Positions 34,414-44,215 are shown, counted from the first letter of the stretch. The stretch is DNA of 64,000 nucleotides from Mesorhizobium sp. (GCA_004020645.1 SAQL01000023.1:1-64000), one strand, 5' to 3'. Notes: generated by a model not told the origin, from the sequence alone. A program made the numbers and translations.

Positions 34414-35907
34414 ATGCGCAGCGAACTCTATATCGACGGCAGGTGGGTTCGGCCGATCAAAGGGGGAACCTTCGACGTCGTCAACCCAGCCACTGAGGAC
34501 GTCATCCACCAGCTGCCCGCGGCCACCGCCGAAGACGTCGACGCAGCCGTTGCGGCGGCACGCCGGGCTTTTGACAAGGACGGCTGGCCGAAGCTCTCCG
34601 GGGCGCAGCGTGCCGCCTTTCTTCGGGCGATCGCTGACGGAATCCGGGGTCGGCGACAGGAAATCACCCGTCTGGAGGTCATCGACAACGGTAAGCCTTT
34701 ACCGGAGGCCGAATGGGATATCGCCGATGCGGCCGGCTGCTTCGACTACTATGCGGGGCTCGCCGAGCAGCGAGACAACGATCCGGGAGAGGCGATCGAG
34801 CTGCCGGATGCGCGCTTCACATCCAGGGCCGTCAAGGAACCGATTGGCGTCGCCGGCGCGATCATCCCCTGGAACTATCCACTGCTGATGGCGGCATGGA
34901 AGGTCGCGCCGGCGCTGGCCGCCGGTTGCACCGTCGTGCTGAAGCCGGCCGAGCTGACCTCGCTGACAGCATTGGAACTTGCGGCCATTGCAGACGAAGC
35001 AAAGTTGCCGCCGGGCGTGCTGAACGTCGTTACAGGTTCCGGCTCGGTGGCGGGACAGGCGATCGTCGATCACAAGGGCGTCGACAAACTCGCCTTTACG
35101 GGATCCGGTCCTGTCGGCTCGAAGATCATGGCGGCCGCTGCCCGCGACATTAAACGCGTCAGCCTCGAGCTGGGCGGCAAGTCGCCCTTCGTGGTTTTCG
35201 ACGATGCGGACATAGACGAGGCAGTCGAATGGATCATGTTCGGCATTTTCTGGAATCAGGGACAAGTCTGCTCGGCGACATCGCGCGTTCTCGTGCAGCA
35301 CGGCATCTATGGGGAGCTCTTGCGGCGGCTTGTCGAGGAGACGCGGAAGATCACCATCGGCAATGGCCTTGAGGATGGAATCCTTCTTGGGCCTCTCGTT
35401 TCAAAGCGCCAACACGAACAGGTCCTCGGGACAATTGAGGCGGCCAGAGCGGCCGGCGCGACGGTCGCCTGCGGCGGACGCCGTCCTGATGGTTTCGAGA
35501 GGGGTTACTTTCTCGAGCCGACCGTCCTGACTGACGTGCCCCTGGGCAGCGATGCCTGGCGCGAGGAGATTTTTGGCCCGGTCCTGTGCATCAGGCCTTT
35601 CTCTGACGAGAACGAAGCCATCGAGCTTGCAAATGAGTCCCGCTTCGGGCTTGCCGCCGCCGTCATGTCGAAGGACGACGTGAGGGCCGAGCGGGTAGCC
35701 GCCGCCTTCCGCGCCGGGATCGTCTGGATCAATTGCTCGCAGCCGACATTCACCGAAGCTCCATGGGGCGGCTACAAGGAGTCAGGCATTGGCCGCGAGC
35801 TGGGTTACTGGGGCCTGGAAAACTATCTCGAGACGAAACAGATCACCAAATTCGTGACCGAGGAGCCGTGGGGCTGGTATATGAAACCTTCGGAGGCGGC
35901 TCAATGA
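34414..35907 (+). CDS. Aldehyde dehydrogenase (predicted 2-oxoglutarate semialdehyde dehydrogenase)
   Basis: 497 residues. I chose ATG 34414 (MRSELYIDGRWV) with AGGAG upstream; the frame is open further left inside the previous gene. NAD(P)-binding FTGSGPVGSKIM, catalytic Glu in LELGGKSP and catalytic Cys in NQGQVCSATSR are present. Sequence resembles betaine-aldehyde dehydrogenases, but the cluster needs an enzyme oxidising 2-oxoglutarate semialdehyde to 2-oxoglutarate. The stop codon overlaps the next start (ATGA). Confidence 0.85.
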   Translation: MRSELYIDGRWVRPIKGGTFDVVNPATEDVIHQLPAATAEDVDAAVAAARRAFDKDGWPKLSGAQRAAFLRAIADGIRGRRQEITRLEVIDNGKPLPEAEWDIADAAGCFDYYAGLAEQRDNDPGEAIELPDARFTSRAVKEPIGVAGAIIPWNYPLLMAAWKVAPALAAGCTVVLKPAELTSLTALELAAIADEAKLPPGVLNVVTGSGSVAGQAIVDHKGVDKLAFTGSGPVGSKIMAAAARDIKRVSLELGGKSPFVVFDDADIDEAVEWIMFGIFWNQGQVCSATSRVLVQHGIYGELLRRLVEETRKITIGNGLEDGILLGPLVSKRQHEQVLGTIEAARAAGATVACGGRRPDGFERGYFLEPTVLTDVPLGSDAWREEIFGPVLCIRPFSDENEAIELANESRFGLAAAVMSKDDVRAERVAAAFRAGIVWINCSQPTFTEAPWGGYKESGIGRELGYWGLENYLETKQITKFVTEEPWGWYMKPSEAAQ

Positions 35908-36938
35908 ACTGGGCGCGCTCGATCGATCTGATTCAGGTTCATTGCCAGGGCGAGATCGGCAAGGTGATCGTCGGCGGCGCGCCCGAAATCCCCGGCGCGA
36001 CCATGCTCGACAAGATGAACCACATCAACACCATCGATGACAGCCTTCGCCGCTTCGTCACCTTCGAACCGCGCGCTCATGTCGCGATGTCCGTCAACCT
36101 GCTGATTGCACCTACGCGAGCAGACGCCGACGCGGGGTTCATTGTGCTGCAGGCTGACCGGGCGCATCCGATGTCGGGCAGCAACTGCATCTGCGTGGTC
36201 ACCGCCCTGCTGGAGAGTGGAAAAATTACGATGCGGGAGCCGGAAACGGTGGTGAGGCTCGATACTCCGGCCGGCCTCGTCATCGCGCGCGCAGCATGCC
36301 GCGGCGGCCGCTGCCTCTCGGTCAGTCTCGATAATGTTCCCAGCTTTGTGGAGTTCCTGGACAAGATGGTCGACACGCCGCGGTGGGGCCGCATCAAGGT
36401 CGATGTGGCATTTGGCGGCGTCTATTATGCGATTGTCGACGTCGAGCAGATCGAACTCGACATTGCGGCCGGGCATGCACGCGAGCTGGCGGAGGCGGGG
36501 ATCGAACTGAAGTCGCTGCTCGCAGAACAGATCCAGGTGAAGCATCCGACGCTCTCAGGCATCGACGAGATCGCCTACGTCATGTTCAGGAAGAGGGAGC
36601 CGGACGGCGCAATCCGGACATGCACAACTTTGCGGCCGGGCAGGGTCGACCGCTCGCCCTGCGGTACAGGAAGCTCCGCCAACCTCGCAACGCTTCTCGC
36701 CCGTGGGGAGATATCGGTGGGGGACCGACGCATGTCGCGCTCCATCATCGGCGGTGAATTTCTCGCGGAGGCTATTGGCGAAACCGAAGTGGGAGGACGA
36801 AGGGCGGTCCTGCCGAGAATCACGGGGAGCGGCTGGGTCTACGGAACGGAGCGGCTCAGGATCTCGGATGACGATCCGTTCGCACGCGGCTTCGCCCTGT
36901 CGGACAGTTGGGGCCCGCAGGTGAATCTGTTGGGCTAA
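35904..36938 (+). CDS. Proline racemase-family 4-hydroxyproline 2-epimerase
   Basis: 344 residues. It should convert trans-4-hydroxy-L-proline to cis-4-hydroxy-D-proline, the first step after uptake. The two active-site positions are Ser91 (HPMSGSN, where T. cruzi proline racemase has MCGHN) and Cys253 (DRSPCGTGSSA). Ser/Cys pairs are known in this superfamily, and some such members also dehydrate trans-3-hydroxyproline, so that activity is possible too. Start ATG 35904 overlaps the previous stop. Confidence 0.85.
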   Translation: MNWARSIDLIQVHCQGEIGKVIVGGAPEIPGATMLDKMNHINTIDDSLRRFVTFEPRAHVAMSVNLLIAPTRADADAGFIVLQADRAHPMSGSNCICVVTALLESGKITMREPETVVRLDTPAGLVIARAACRGGRCLSVSLDNVPSFVEFLDKMVDTPRWGRIKVDVAFGGVYYAIVDVEQIELDIAAGHARELAEAGIELKSLLAEQIQVKHPTLSGIDEIAYVMFRKREPDGAIRTCTTLRPGRVDRSPCGTGSSANLATLLARGEISVGDRRMSRSIIGGEFLAEAIGETEVGGRRAVLPRITGSGWVYGTERLRISDDDPFARGFALSDSWGPQVNLLG

Positions 36939-36999
36939 AGGAGGGAGCAGGTCGACGGGTCGGACGATTGCCGATCTCGAGAAGCTGGTGTCGTTCGAG

Positions 37000-37070
37000 G
37001 GCATCGGCAGCCCGAGGAAGCTGCCATCCTGATTGCTTTCCGCGCATCGGATGAGGCGGCTTTCATCTAG
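37000..37070 (+). pseudogene. Possible C-terminal trace of a short-chain dehydrogenase
   Basis: One frame reads GHRQPEEAAILIAFRASDEA before TAG, resembling the PEE-A-x-FLASDEA segment near the end of SDR enzymes. The rest of the gene is absent. It lies in the 406-base gap 36939-37344, which otherwise shows nothing I can support. Confidence 0.35.
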
Positions 37071-37344
37071 GGATCGCTCGTCGATAATACCGGCGCGCAG
37101 GCAATCGCATTGATCAGTCAGCGGCTGCTTTCTGTTGCCAAGTTGTCGTCCGTTTTGAAGACTGTACGTCTGCTACTGGCGCAACCGTGACCTCCGGTGC
37201 CGTCGCCGGCGATGTCTGCTTCCAGGCAGAGACAAAGTTCATCTCTACGGCTGACATCGGCGCGAAGCGGCCATCCAAGGTTCGGCCTAGGGAAGTCGTC
37301 TTTGGTAGCAGGGGCATCAACTCATGCCACGCGACAGCAGGCAA

Positions 37345-40300
37345 CTATGCGAGCTCGTGGATCGTTGCGCCCGGCACGACAGCCTTGGCAATCTCGCATA
37401 GGTGCTGGTGATGCGTGAGGTAGATCACCTGACCCGCATTTGCCATCTCGCCAAACAACCTGAAAACCTCCTCGGACCGGAAATGGTCAAAAGTCTCCAT
37501 TATGTCATCGGCAATGAATGGCACTGAGGGTCGAAACTGGGCAAACTCGTAATAACCGGCAAGCCTCAGGGCCAGATAGAGCTGGAAACGCGCGCCCTTT
37601 GACAGCGCGTCGGCGACCTTGGACTGCCCGTCGCGCTGCAATGCGATGAGAACTTCGCCGCCTTTCACAGGTTGGGTCGTCAGCCCGGAGTACTGACCGC
37701 GCGTGATGAGCGCGAAAGCGTCAGACGCCCGCGCCATCATTCCGGAGCGATGACGCTCGCGGTATACGCGCAGAGCGTTCCCGGCGGACATAACTCCCAG
37801 TTTCAGCTCGATGTAACGGACGGCCTTTTCCTCGATTTCGAGAAGGACGGTGCGACGTTCGGCATCTATTCGGGCAACAGCACTATCGCCGCCAATGGCG
37901 TCCAGTTTGTCGGCCGCTCGCGTCTGCCGGATAAGCTGTTGTTGTATCGTTTCGTCAAGATCCCGGAGCCGTTGCTCGCTTTCAGCCTTCTCGATTGCGA
38001 GGCTATCGAAATCGACAGCATCCAATAGCGAACGCGCCTGCACGACGCCCTCCACCGCGAGCTCGGCCGACAACTGCTCCTCAAGTTCGGCCACGGCAGC
38101 GCGCAGACGATCTCTGTCCCGCAACAGCTCGTCGCGTTCCACGACCTCGGATAGAGTGGTTACGCCAAAGACGCCCAAGACTTCGTTCTTGCGGCGCTCA
38201 TGCGCCGCGATTTCGACATCGAGGGTTCCACGAGCATCTTGCAGGCGCTGCAGGTCTTCGACGAGGTTTGCCTTCGCCTCGCGGGTGCGATCGGCGCGCT
38301 CCAGGCGCTCAGCAAGCCGGATCGCCAACTGTTCCGGTTCGTCGTCGTTCGCCGGTTCACCCGCTTCGGCTGCAGCAGCGGTAACCTCGACAATGAAATT
38401 ATCTCTGTCTGCCTCCATCTTCCCGATGCGGAGCTGCATGGCATCCCGATCTTGAAGGGTTTTGGACAATTCAGCCAATTGATCGAGTACGCTCCCGACT
38501 GCGGGCGCCGAAAGCCCGCTTTCGAGCCAGGTGCCCTTAAGCGCTTCGGCAATGCCGGCGAGCCATTCTTCCTCACGCCTTTCTGCCACGTCCACAGCCC
38601 GTCGTCTGGCACCCAGATCCTCCTCTTTCGCGCTGACGGTTCTAAGCGCCTCGGCACGTTCAGCGTCCACTTTGAGCTGCCTATCGAGGAACAGCTCTGT
38701 GACGGCCATGATCGTCTCCAAACTCTCTTCGGAGTCAGACTGTATTCCGACACTCTCCAGCGCCCCGCTCAACTTCAGGCGGATCTGGTCTCCCTCGTCG
38801 GCCGCCCGACCAGCCTTCTTACGTGCGATCTCGATCCCCTCCCAAGCCGCAAGCGCATCGGTCCGGGCGGAAGTACGATCCTCGATCAGTTCGATCAGTC
38901 GCTCAGTCGAAGATTCCAAGCTATCTCCGAGCAGATCTCTTGCCGATACGCGGATTTCCGACAGTGCTGCTTCCACGTCCAAGTCGAACTGTGCAAGTTC
39001 GGCGCTAGCACGCGAGATGACGGCCGCGGTTTCGGCAAGGCTGCGGGTCGTTGTTCGGATCTCGGCGAGCTCCCGCGCGTTGGCCAGTCGAACTGCTCCA
39101 ACAGTGTCGTCACGGGCCAACGCTACCGCAAAATCATCCGCTGTTTCGCCAAGGAGGTCATCTCGATGCCTTGTCCAAGCCTCGTCCCGGGCATGCCGGA
39201 TGGCGGCGGCGGCTTCATCGTCAGTTACATCGACCGAGGCGCGAAGGGCGTCCAGCCGCGCCGAGAGCAACTCGTGATTTCCCTGGTATTCGGCAAGACG
39301 TTCGGAAAGGACCGCCCTGCTCGTCCTAAGCTCTGCTGAGCGAGTTTTCCATGCACCAACCTGCCGGGCGCTCGGAATTGAGATCTTGGCCAGCGCCTGA
39401 GCATCTCCGGACCAGGGATGCAGGCGCCGGACCGCCGCCTTCCATCGAATTCCGCTCCCGTCCTCAGCCTCACGTGCCGTCTTGATTTCCCGCAGGTGTC
39501 CACTCTCCCGCGCTTTCGACAAAGCCGAGGTCAGCCTTGCCCTGGCAGGCTCGGGCACGCCCCTTTCTTTGCCAACTCGCTCGCGTGCCGTCTGAAGCGC
39601 ATCAAGCGCTGCCGCGGCCTCGTCGCGAGCGACGCGCACACTGGTGGCGATTCCGGATCGCTGCTCGACCATACTGCGAACAGCGCCAACCGTGGCAGCA
39701 GGCAAAAGCAGCGCGGCAGGCTCTGGCTCAGAGGATCTTCCCAGAGCGGCAAGGCAAGTCGCCACAGCGTTATCAAGTATTTGCAGTTCCGTCTTGCGAC
39801 TGGGCAGGTCCAGGCCTGCCGAGACATGGCGCACCTTGCGATCCGCCAGTCCGCGAACCCGCTCGGAGATCGCAAGGATCATCTCGTCCACGTCAACCGA
39901 TGCGATTTTCGTCGTCCCTCGCTCGACCTCGTCGATGTTTGCTAACAGCCGAGTTCTCAGGCTGGCGTCGTCGTCGATCATTTCGGCGACACTACCTGTC
40001 CAGGTCCGTGGCGGTGACGCGATGTCAGGCAACTCAGCCAGCCGGGCTGCCTTTCGTTGGATATCCGCGAGGATCGGGACTGCGCGCAGATACTTCGCAA
40101 TGGTATCGAGCCTGGCCGACAGCACCGACCGTTCGATGATGCTGCGATCGTATTTTTCCGTCGCGTCAAGACGTTCGGCCTCGAAGCTCTCGAACGTCGA
40201 AGCCAATGTGTCGATCGCATCCTTCCGGGACTTCAGTTCCGCAAGTCGCTTCTTGAGCAGCGCAAGTTCGGTTCCGTGCGCCTGCTTGCGATAGAGCCCG

Positions 40301-40815
40301 TCCGCTTCTGCCTCGAGCGCGCTCAAAGTGTCACTTGCATGTCCAAGGCCGGCGCTGGCCGTGAACAGGAGCTTGCCCAGGTCGCCGCGCGACTCCAGTA
40401 TTGATTTTCCGCCGGCTTCCAGTGTCTCGTCGTCCAACGAGAACATCGTGCCGTATGCATCCCGGGACAGACCTGCGAGATGTGCCGTGATTGCCACTTC
40501 GCTGACCGGTTGGCCCATTGCGTTCAACAACGAATTGTTGCGCTGTTTCGTGCGCGAGAACGTATGCCCCTCTCCCCCGAATTCGAGCACGCCGCCGATG
40601 CGCATCGCGCTATACTCATGAAGGAAATTGTAGCGGCTGCGTTCTTCAATCCCGAACAGCAAGTCCAGATAGCCGGAAAGCGCAGTCGACTTGCCGGCCT
40701 CGTTCAGCCCGAACACGATATGCAAGTCGGGCCCGGACTCCGGTTTTGGTCCGAACTCGATCGTCCTGTCGGTGAACTTTCCATAACGAATGAGATCAAG
40801 GCGCCGGAGCCTCAT
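37345..40815 (-). CDS. YhaN-type AAA/SMC-like ATPase (SbcC/RecN class)
   Basis: 1156 residues. N-terminal ATPase half with Walker A GLNEAGKST (36-44), a very long charged coiled-coil region, and C-terminal Walker B region (VPFIADDIMETFDHFRSEEV) with a following switch His (YLTHHQHL). This is the architecture of SMC-like DNA repair ATPases that work with a nuclease. Its ATG overlaps the stop of the upstream metallophosphoesterase (ATGA), so the two subunits are translationally coupled. Confidence 0.9.
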   Translation of the reverse strand: MRLRRLDLIRYGKFTDRTIEFGPKPESGPDLHIVFGLNEAGKSTALSGYLDLLFGIEERSRYNFLHEYSAMRIGGVLEFGGEGHTFSRTKQRNNSLLNAMGQPVSEVAITAHLAGLSRDAYGTMFSLDDETLEAGGKSILESRGDLGKLLFTASAGLGHASDTLSALEAEADGLYRKQAHGTELALLKKRLAELKSRKDAIDTLASTFESFEAERLDATEKYDRSIIERSVLSARLDTIAKYLRAVPILADIQRKAARLAELPDIASPPRTWTGSVAEMIDDDASLRTRLLANIDEVERGTTKIASVDVDEMILAISERVRGLADRKVRHVSAGLDLPSRKTELQILDNAVATCLAALGRSSEPEPAALLLPAATVGAVRSMVEQRSGIATSVRVARDEAAAALDALQTARERVGKERGVPEPARARLTSALSKARESGHLREIKTAREAEDGSGIRWKAAVRRLHPWSGDAQALAKISIPSARQVGAWKTRSAELRTSRAVLSERLAEYQGNHELLSARLDALRASVDVTDDEAAAAIRHARDEAWTRHRDDLLGETADDFAVALARDDTVGAVRLANARELAEIRTTTRSLAETAAVISRASAELAQFDLDVEAALSEIRVSARDLLGDSLESSTERLIELIEDRTSARTDALAAWEGIEIARKKAGRAADEGDQIRLKLSGALESVGIQSDSEESLETIMAVTELFLDRQLKVDAERAEALRTVSAKEEDLGARRRAVDVAERREEEWLAGIAEALKGTWLESGLSAPAVGSVLDQLAELSKTLQDRDAMQLRIGKMEADRDNFIVEVTAAAAEAGEPANDDEPEQLAIRLAERLERADRTREAKANLVEDLQRLQDARGTLDVEIAAHERRKNEVLGVFGVTTLSEVVERDELLRDRDRLRAAVAELEEQLSAELAVEGVVQARSLLDAVDFDSLAIEKAESEQRLRDLDETIQQQLIRQTRAADKLDAIGGDSAVARIDAERRTVLLEIEEKAVRYIELKLGVMSAGNALRVYRERHRSGMMARASDAFALITRGQYSGLTTQPVKGGEVLIALQRDGQSKVADALSKGARFQLYLALRLAGYYEFAQFRPSVPFIADDIMETFDHFRSEEVFRLFGEMANAGQVIYLTHHQHLCEIAKAVVPGATIHELA

Positions 40816-42071
40816 TGCGATCCACCTGCCTTGAGGCGGGCCGTGACCAGGTCAGCGCCGCTAGCGAGAACCCTGTCGAGGAATAACTCCAGCGCGGCCT
40901 CGTCCTTTCCGGCGAAGTCACGCCCGTCGGGCGGAAGATCCGCAATCATCTTCAGGACCAGTTCCCTCGCTTCGGCACGGAAGGCTTCCGAGCTCGCATC
41001 GGCACGCATGGATTCGGCGAGTTCGAAAATCGGATCCGCGACGCCCTCGGATGTTTCCGTCCTGGGTGGAGAGAGGCCCAGCTCGAGCTTTTCCACCCAT
41101 GTATCGCCTGCCTGTTCGGCTGCCTGCTCGGCTTCGGCCAGCAGCAGATCCCTGTCGCGGATCAGTGCCCACGACAAAGGCGAAGCACCGGTCAGACCGA
41201 GACGGACCACAACATGCCGGGATCTGACGGAAGCCCGGACAACTTCGAGCGCGGATCGGATTCGTCCGACGACTTCAGACCATTCCATCGTTGCAGTTAA
41301 GTCGACGTTCACCCGCTCGAATTGCGCGACACTCGTCGGCCTTTCCTCGATCTCGACGGAACGGTCGTCTCGTATCGTGACCAGAGTGACGGATTTCTCT
41401 CCAGCCTCGTTAATGTCCCTGCCTTGCGGCATTCCTGGCATCACCACCGTTCTCGCTCCAGGATGGACTTTGCGGACATGGATGTGCCCGAGCGCCCAGT
41501 AGTCAAAACCATGGCCGTGCAAGTCAGCGACGGCGCAGGGGGCGTAGACGTCGTGACCGGGCGATCCAACAAGACTCGTGTGCATGATACCCACATTGAC
41601 CGCTCCTTCATGGGCGGCTGTATACTTGGGCAGCAGACTTTCCGGTGTCTTGGGGCTCGCGAAGCTCAGTCCATGGAACATGACGTCAAGACCGCCGGCC
41701 GTTTGAAGCACAGACTGGGGACGACCACCGAAGATCGTTACCGTGTCCGGAAACACGAGCTGTTTCGATATCCGCGACAGGGCGTCATGATTTCCGCGGA
41801 TCTTGAAAACCCGGATACCGGCCTGGTGGAGGCGTGTCATCTGCGATGCCAAAAACCGCGCGGTTTTCATCGAAGTCTGATCGCCATCATAAAGATCGCC
41901 GGCAATGACAAGCGCGTCGACACGCTCAGCAAGGCAGAGATCCACAATGGAGACAAACGCCTGGCGACTGGCGTCTCCGACGAGTTCGGCCAGATCGGGG
42001 TTCCGCAGCGCGAGCGAACGGAGTGGCGAGTCGAGATGAATATCGGCCGTATGTAGGAATCGAAATGCCAT
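40812..42071 (-). CDS. YhaO/SbcD-type metallophosphoesterase (DNA repair nuclease subunit)
   Basis: 419 residues from ATG 42071 (MAFRFLHTADIHLDSPLRSL), with GGAG nine bases upstream. Phosphoesterase metal motifs: HTADIHLDS, VIAGDLYDGD, KIRGNHDALS and WALGHIHVRKVH. With the YhaN-like ATPase it should form an SbcCD/Mre11-Rad50-like complex acting on DNA ends or hairpins. Cytosolic. Confidence 0.9.
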   Translation of the reverse strand: MAFRFLHTADIHLDSPLRSLALRNPDLAELVGDASRQAFVSIVDLCLAERVDALVIAGDLYDGDQTSMKTARFLASQMTRLHQAGIRVFKIRGNHDALSRISKQLVFPDTVTIFGGRPQSVLQTAGGLDVMFHGLSFASPKTPESLLPKYTAAHEGAVNVGIMHTSLVGSPGHDVYAPCAVADLHGHGFDYWALGHIHVRKVHPGARTVVMPGMPQGRDINEAGEKSVTLVTIRDDRSVEIEERPTSVAQFERVNVDLTATMEWSEVVGRIRSALEVVRASVRSRHVVVRLGLTGASPLSWALIRDRDLLLAEAEQAAEQAGDTWVEKLELGLSPPRTETSEGVADPIFELAESMRADASSEAFRAEARELVLKMIADLPPDGRDFAGKDEAALELFLDRVLASGADLVTARLKAGGSQ

Positions 42072-42222
42072 TCGGCGGTCTCCGGCCACGGAACATAAGG
42101 GTGTTCGACTGCGGCTCGATAGAAAATTACAGGATACGCGGTGTTGGCTGTCCAGAAAGTGCGCAATCACTTACGCTTCTTTTTGCCCCTATCTGCGTCG
42201 CGTCTATACGTGCGGCGCACGA

Positions 42223-42489
42223 TCAGTAGTCGTCTGATCGTTTGTCCTCGGCATTGTTCGGTTTCTTGGAGATGGTGCGCCGCAAAGTATCGTTGATCCG
42301 ATCCTGCCAGCCGGGCCCATCTTCCTGGAAATGGTCCAGCACGGCCCTATCGATCCTGATCGAAACAAGCTCTCTGACATTTGGAGCAGCCGCCGGTTCG
42401 CGAACCGGCGCCGCCGGCCTCTTGATTGGCTTGAAGGCGGCTTCAGCGGCTGCCATTGGATTTGTGGGTCGGCGTGGAGGATTTGCCAT
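42223..42489 (-). CDS. BrnA-like antitoxin, without visible toxin
   Basis: 88 residues from the ATG at 42489. The C-terminal domain (LVSIRIDRAVLDHFQEDGPG, then WQDRINDTLRR) is the BrnA ribbon-helix-helix type; the N-terminal 45 residues are proline/alanine rich. BrnA normally follows a brnT toxin gene; no BrnT-like frame was found on either side. It may be an orphan or an independent small regulator. Confidence 0.7.
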   Translation of the reverse strand: MANPPRRPTNPMAAAEAAFKPIKRPAAPVREPAAAPNVRELVSIRIDRAVLDHFQEDGPGWQDRINDTLRRTISKKPNNAEDKRSDDY

Positions 42490-42686
42490 TTGATGATCCT
42501 GACTGGTCATAATTCTTGTCGAGCGGGACTGTGCGAATGCGCACCATAACCCATATGCCGCAGGCCACCGAACGATAGGACAGAAAAGGCCGGACTGTTG
42601 AGCCCGGCCAAGTATGAAGGCTTAAAACCTTCAGAGGGGAACGCGCCGGACGAATGGAGGAGACAGTTGGATACGCAAGCACGAAA

Positions 42687-42709
42687 AAGGCGGGGAACTT
42701 CCCCGCCTT
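42687..42709 (-). terminator. Rho-independent terminator downstream of the cold-shock gene
   Basis: AAGGCGGGGAA and TTCCCCGCCTT form an 11-bp stem, followed on the minus strand by TTTTT. It lies about 170 bases after the cold-shock gene. A possible 31-residue frame with four Cys/Trp-rich positions lies between them but is not convincing. Confidence 0.85.
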
Positions 42710-42876
42710 CCGTTGCCAGAACAGTCTGATTTCACATGATCGTCTCTGAAGACTTGCAGCAATCCGCTGCCCAGGTCTCCGCATCACACCATGCTTCGCG
42801 CGCTCTTTTCACGCGGCGCCAGTACATTCGTGACTTGCCGCGCCCTTCCGGCTTTCGCCAGGGCGCGCGAGAGAAA

Positions 42877-43089
42877 TCAGCCTGCTTTGCTGAGACTGCC
42901 AGCAGAAGACTTGCCGGTACGGCGGTCCTGCTCGATCTCGTAGTTAATCTTTTGGCCTTCAACGAGGCTCGAGAAACCAGCGCGTTCGACGGCGGAGATG
43001 TGGACAAAAACGTCCTGACCGCCATCGTCGGGCTGAATAAACCCAAACCCTTTGGTGCTGTTGAACCACTTCACGGTTCCAGTCGCCAT
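42877..43089 (-). CDS. Cold-shock protein (CspA family)
   Basis: 70 residues from [23 protein letters not shown]1 (KGFGFI) and RNP2 (VFVHIS) are intact, so it should bind single-stranded RNA and DNA as a chaperone. The frame is open to 43155, but the family always begins MATGTVKWF. The 263 bases upstream contain no gene and likely hold a long 5' leader, as is usual for csp genes. Confidence 0.95.
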   Translation of the reverse strand: MATGTVKWFNSTKGFGFIQPDDGGQDVFVHISAVERAGFSSLVEGQKINYEIEQDRRTGKSSAGSLSKAG

Positions 43090-43352
43090 ATGCGTATCCC
43101 TTGTAACTTCGCAGCGTGTTTGATCCGACGGTAAGGCCAGACCGGTTCGTATCAAGATTTGGAAGATAGACTCAGCAAAAGCGAGAAAATCCCGGATCGA
43201 CCGGCCAAAATATCAACTTCTCTCATATAGGCCCGCCGGTCTCTATCCACAAGGCGCTTGCAGGAATATTTTCCTTGCCGGCGCCAATTTGGCCCCCGAT
43301 CCGACCGAAATTAAAAAAGGTGTTGGGCGCGCCATCTGCGGGGGCGGCAGGC

Positions 43353-43679
43353 CTACTGACCACTCTCTATCACTTCGGTTACCTCGTACAGATTGGGATC
43401 GATCTCGTCCGTCAACTGATCGAAGTGACCCCACTCCCTGCGGAATTCCGGTGCTTGATGAGCCGATCGCAAGAGATCGCGATTTTGCCATTGGACGTAG
43501 TTGACGATGCGCCGTCCGTCGAGGCTGCGGTGAAGGCTGATTGAGATGAACCCAGGCTGACGCGCCATAAAGCGCGCTCGCTCGGCCATGACGGACAATG
43601 CCTCGGACTGCTTGTCCGGTTCAGAATCGACGATGGTGATTTGGGTGACTGGCTGATTGTCGGCTCGGATGTGTGTCAT
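43353..43679 (-). CDS. Antibiotic biosynthesis monooxygenase-domain protein
   Basis: 108 residues from ATG 43679, with GAGGT six bases upstream. The ABM fold is indicated by ITIVDSEPDKQSEALSVMAE, then QPGFISISLHRSLDGRRIVN, then YVQWQNRDLL. These dimeric ferredoxin-like proteins act as small cofactor-free oxygenases or unknown binding proteins. No substrate can be read. Confidence 0.8.
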   Translation of the reverse strand: MTHIRADNQPVTQITIVDSEPDKQSEALSVMAERARFMARQPGFISISLHRSLDGRRIVNYVQWQNRDLLRSAHQAPEFRREWGHFDQLTDEIDPNLYEVTEVIESGQ

Positions 43680-43881
43680 GGAAACCTCGCTGGATTGATG
43701 GCGAAATTGCGGACAGTAGTTTCGGCCAAATCGATCCAACGCTGCCGGTCTCTCCTTGTTCCAAGACGCGCGGAGTTGCTGGACCACCGACCTGCAGTGC
43801 AAGGTGATGGACGATCCAGCGCAACCCTCGACAACCTGCATACTGTGAGACGGGTCGCCCTACCTCAGGCGAACATGTGGT

Positions 43882-44061
43882 CTAGGACGGACGATCGATG
43901 CGCCGCTCATAAAGCTTCCCCGCAAGCTCATGGTGCCGTTGCTCCAACGCCATCCACCGGGCGAGGTCAGTCCGAAAGTCGATCGCGGATAGTTCGGCAA
44001 GGATTGCCTTGATCTCGGCTATGATACTCTGGGCTTCTTGGTCGTCGCTGGGAATGATCAT
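43882..44061 (-). CDS. Small helical protein (59 aa)
   Basis: ATG at 44061 with GGAGG five bases upstream, TAG at 43882. The product MIIPSDDQEAQSIIAEIKAI continues LAELSAIDFRTDLARWMALE and ends with a basic tail. Two helices are likely. The clean ribosome-binding site and composition support a real gene, although no family is recognised. Confidence 0.6.
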   Translation of the reverse strand: MIIPSDDQEAQSIIAEIKAILAELSAIDFRTDLARWMALEQRHHELAGKLYERRIDRPS

Positions 44062-44141
44062 GCTCGCCTCCTAGATGGGCAGCAAACCACGGAATGCCCC
44101 ATTTCAATAGTCCGTCGGGGAACCAAAGGAAATCAAATTGA

Positions 44142-44215
44142 CGCGCTCGGCAGGGTTCGAACCTGCAACCTACGGATTCGAAGTCCGGTGCTCTATCCAG
44201 TTGAGCTACGAGCGC
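44142..44215 (-). tRNA. tRNA-Arg (anticodon TCG)
   Basis: 74 bases. Acceptor arms GCGCTCG and CGAGCGC pair fully, the D-arm is GCTC-loop-GAGC, and the anticodon loop CTTCGAA gives TCG (reads CGA). The T-arm is GCAGG-TTCGAAC-CCTGC. Discriminator base G; the CCA end is not encoded. Confidence 0.97.

Noticed and set aside
37114-37344. 76-codon frame starting TTG directly after the YhaN-like stop
   Set aside because: No ribosome-binding site, rare start codon and no recognisable sequence; cannot be told from chance.
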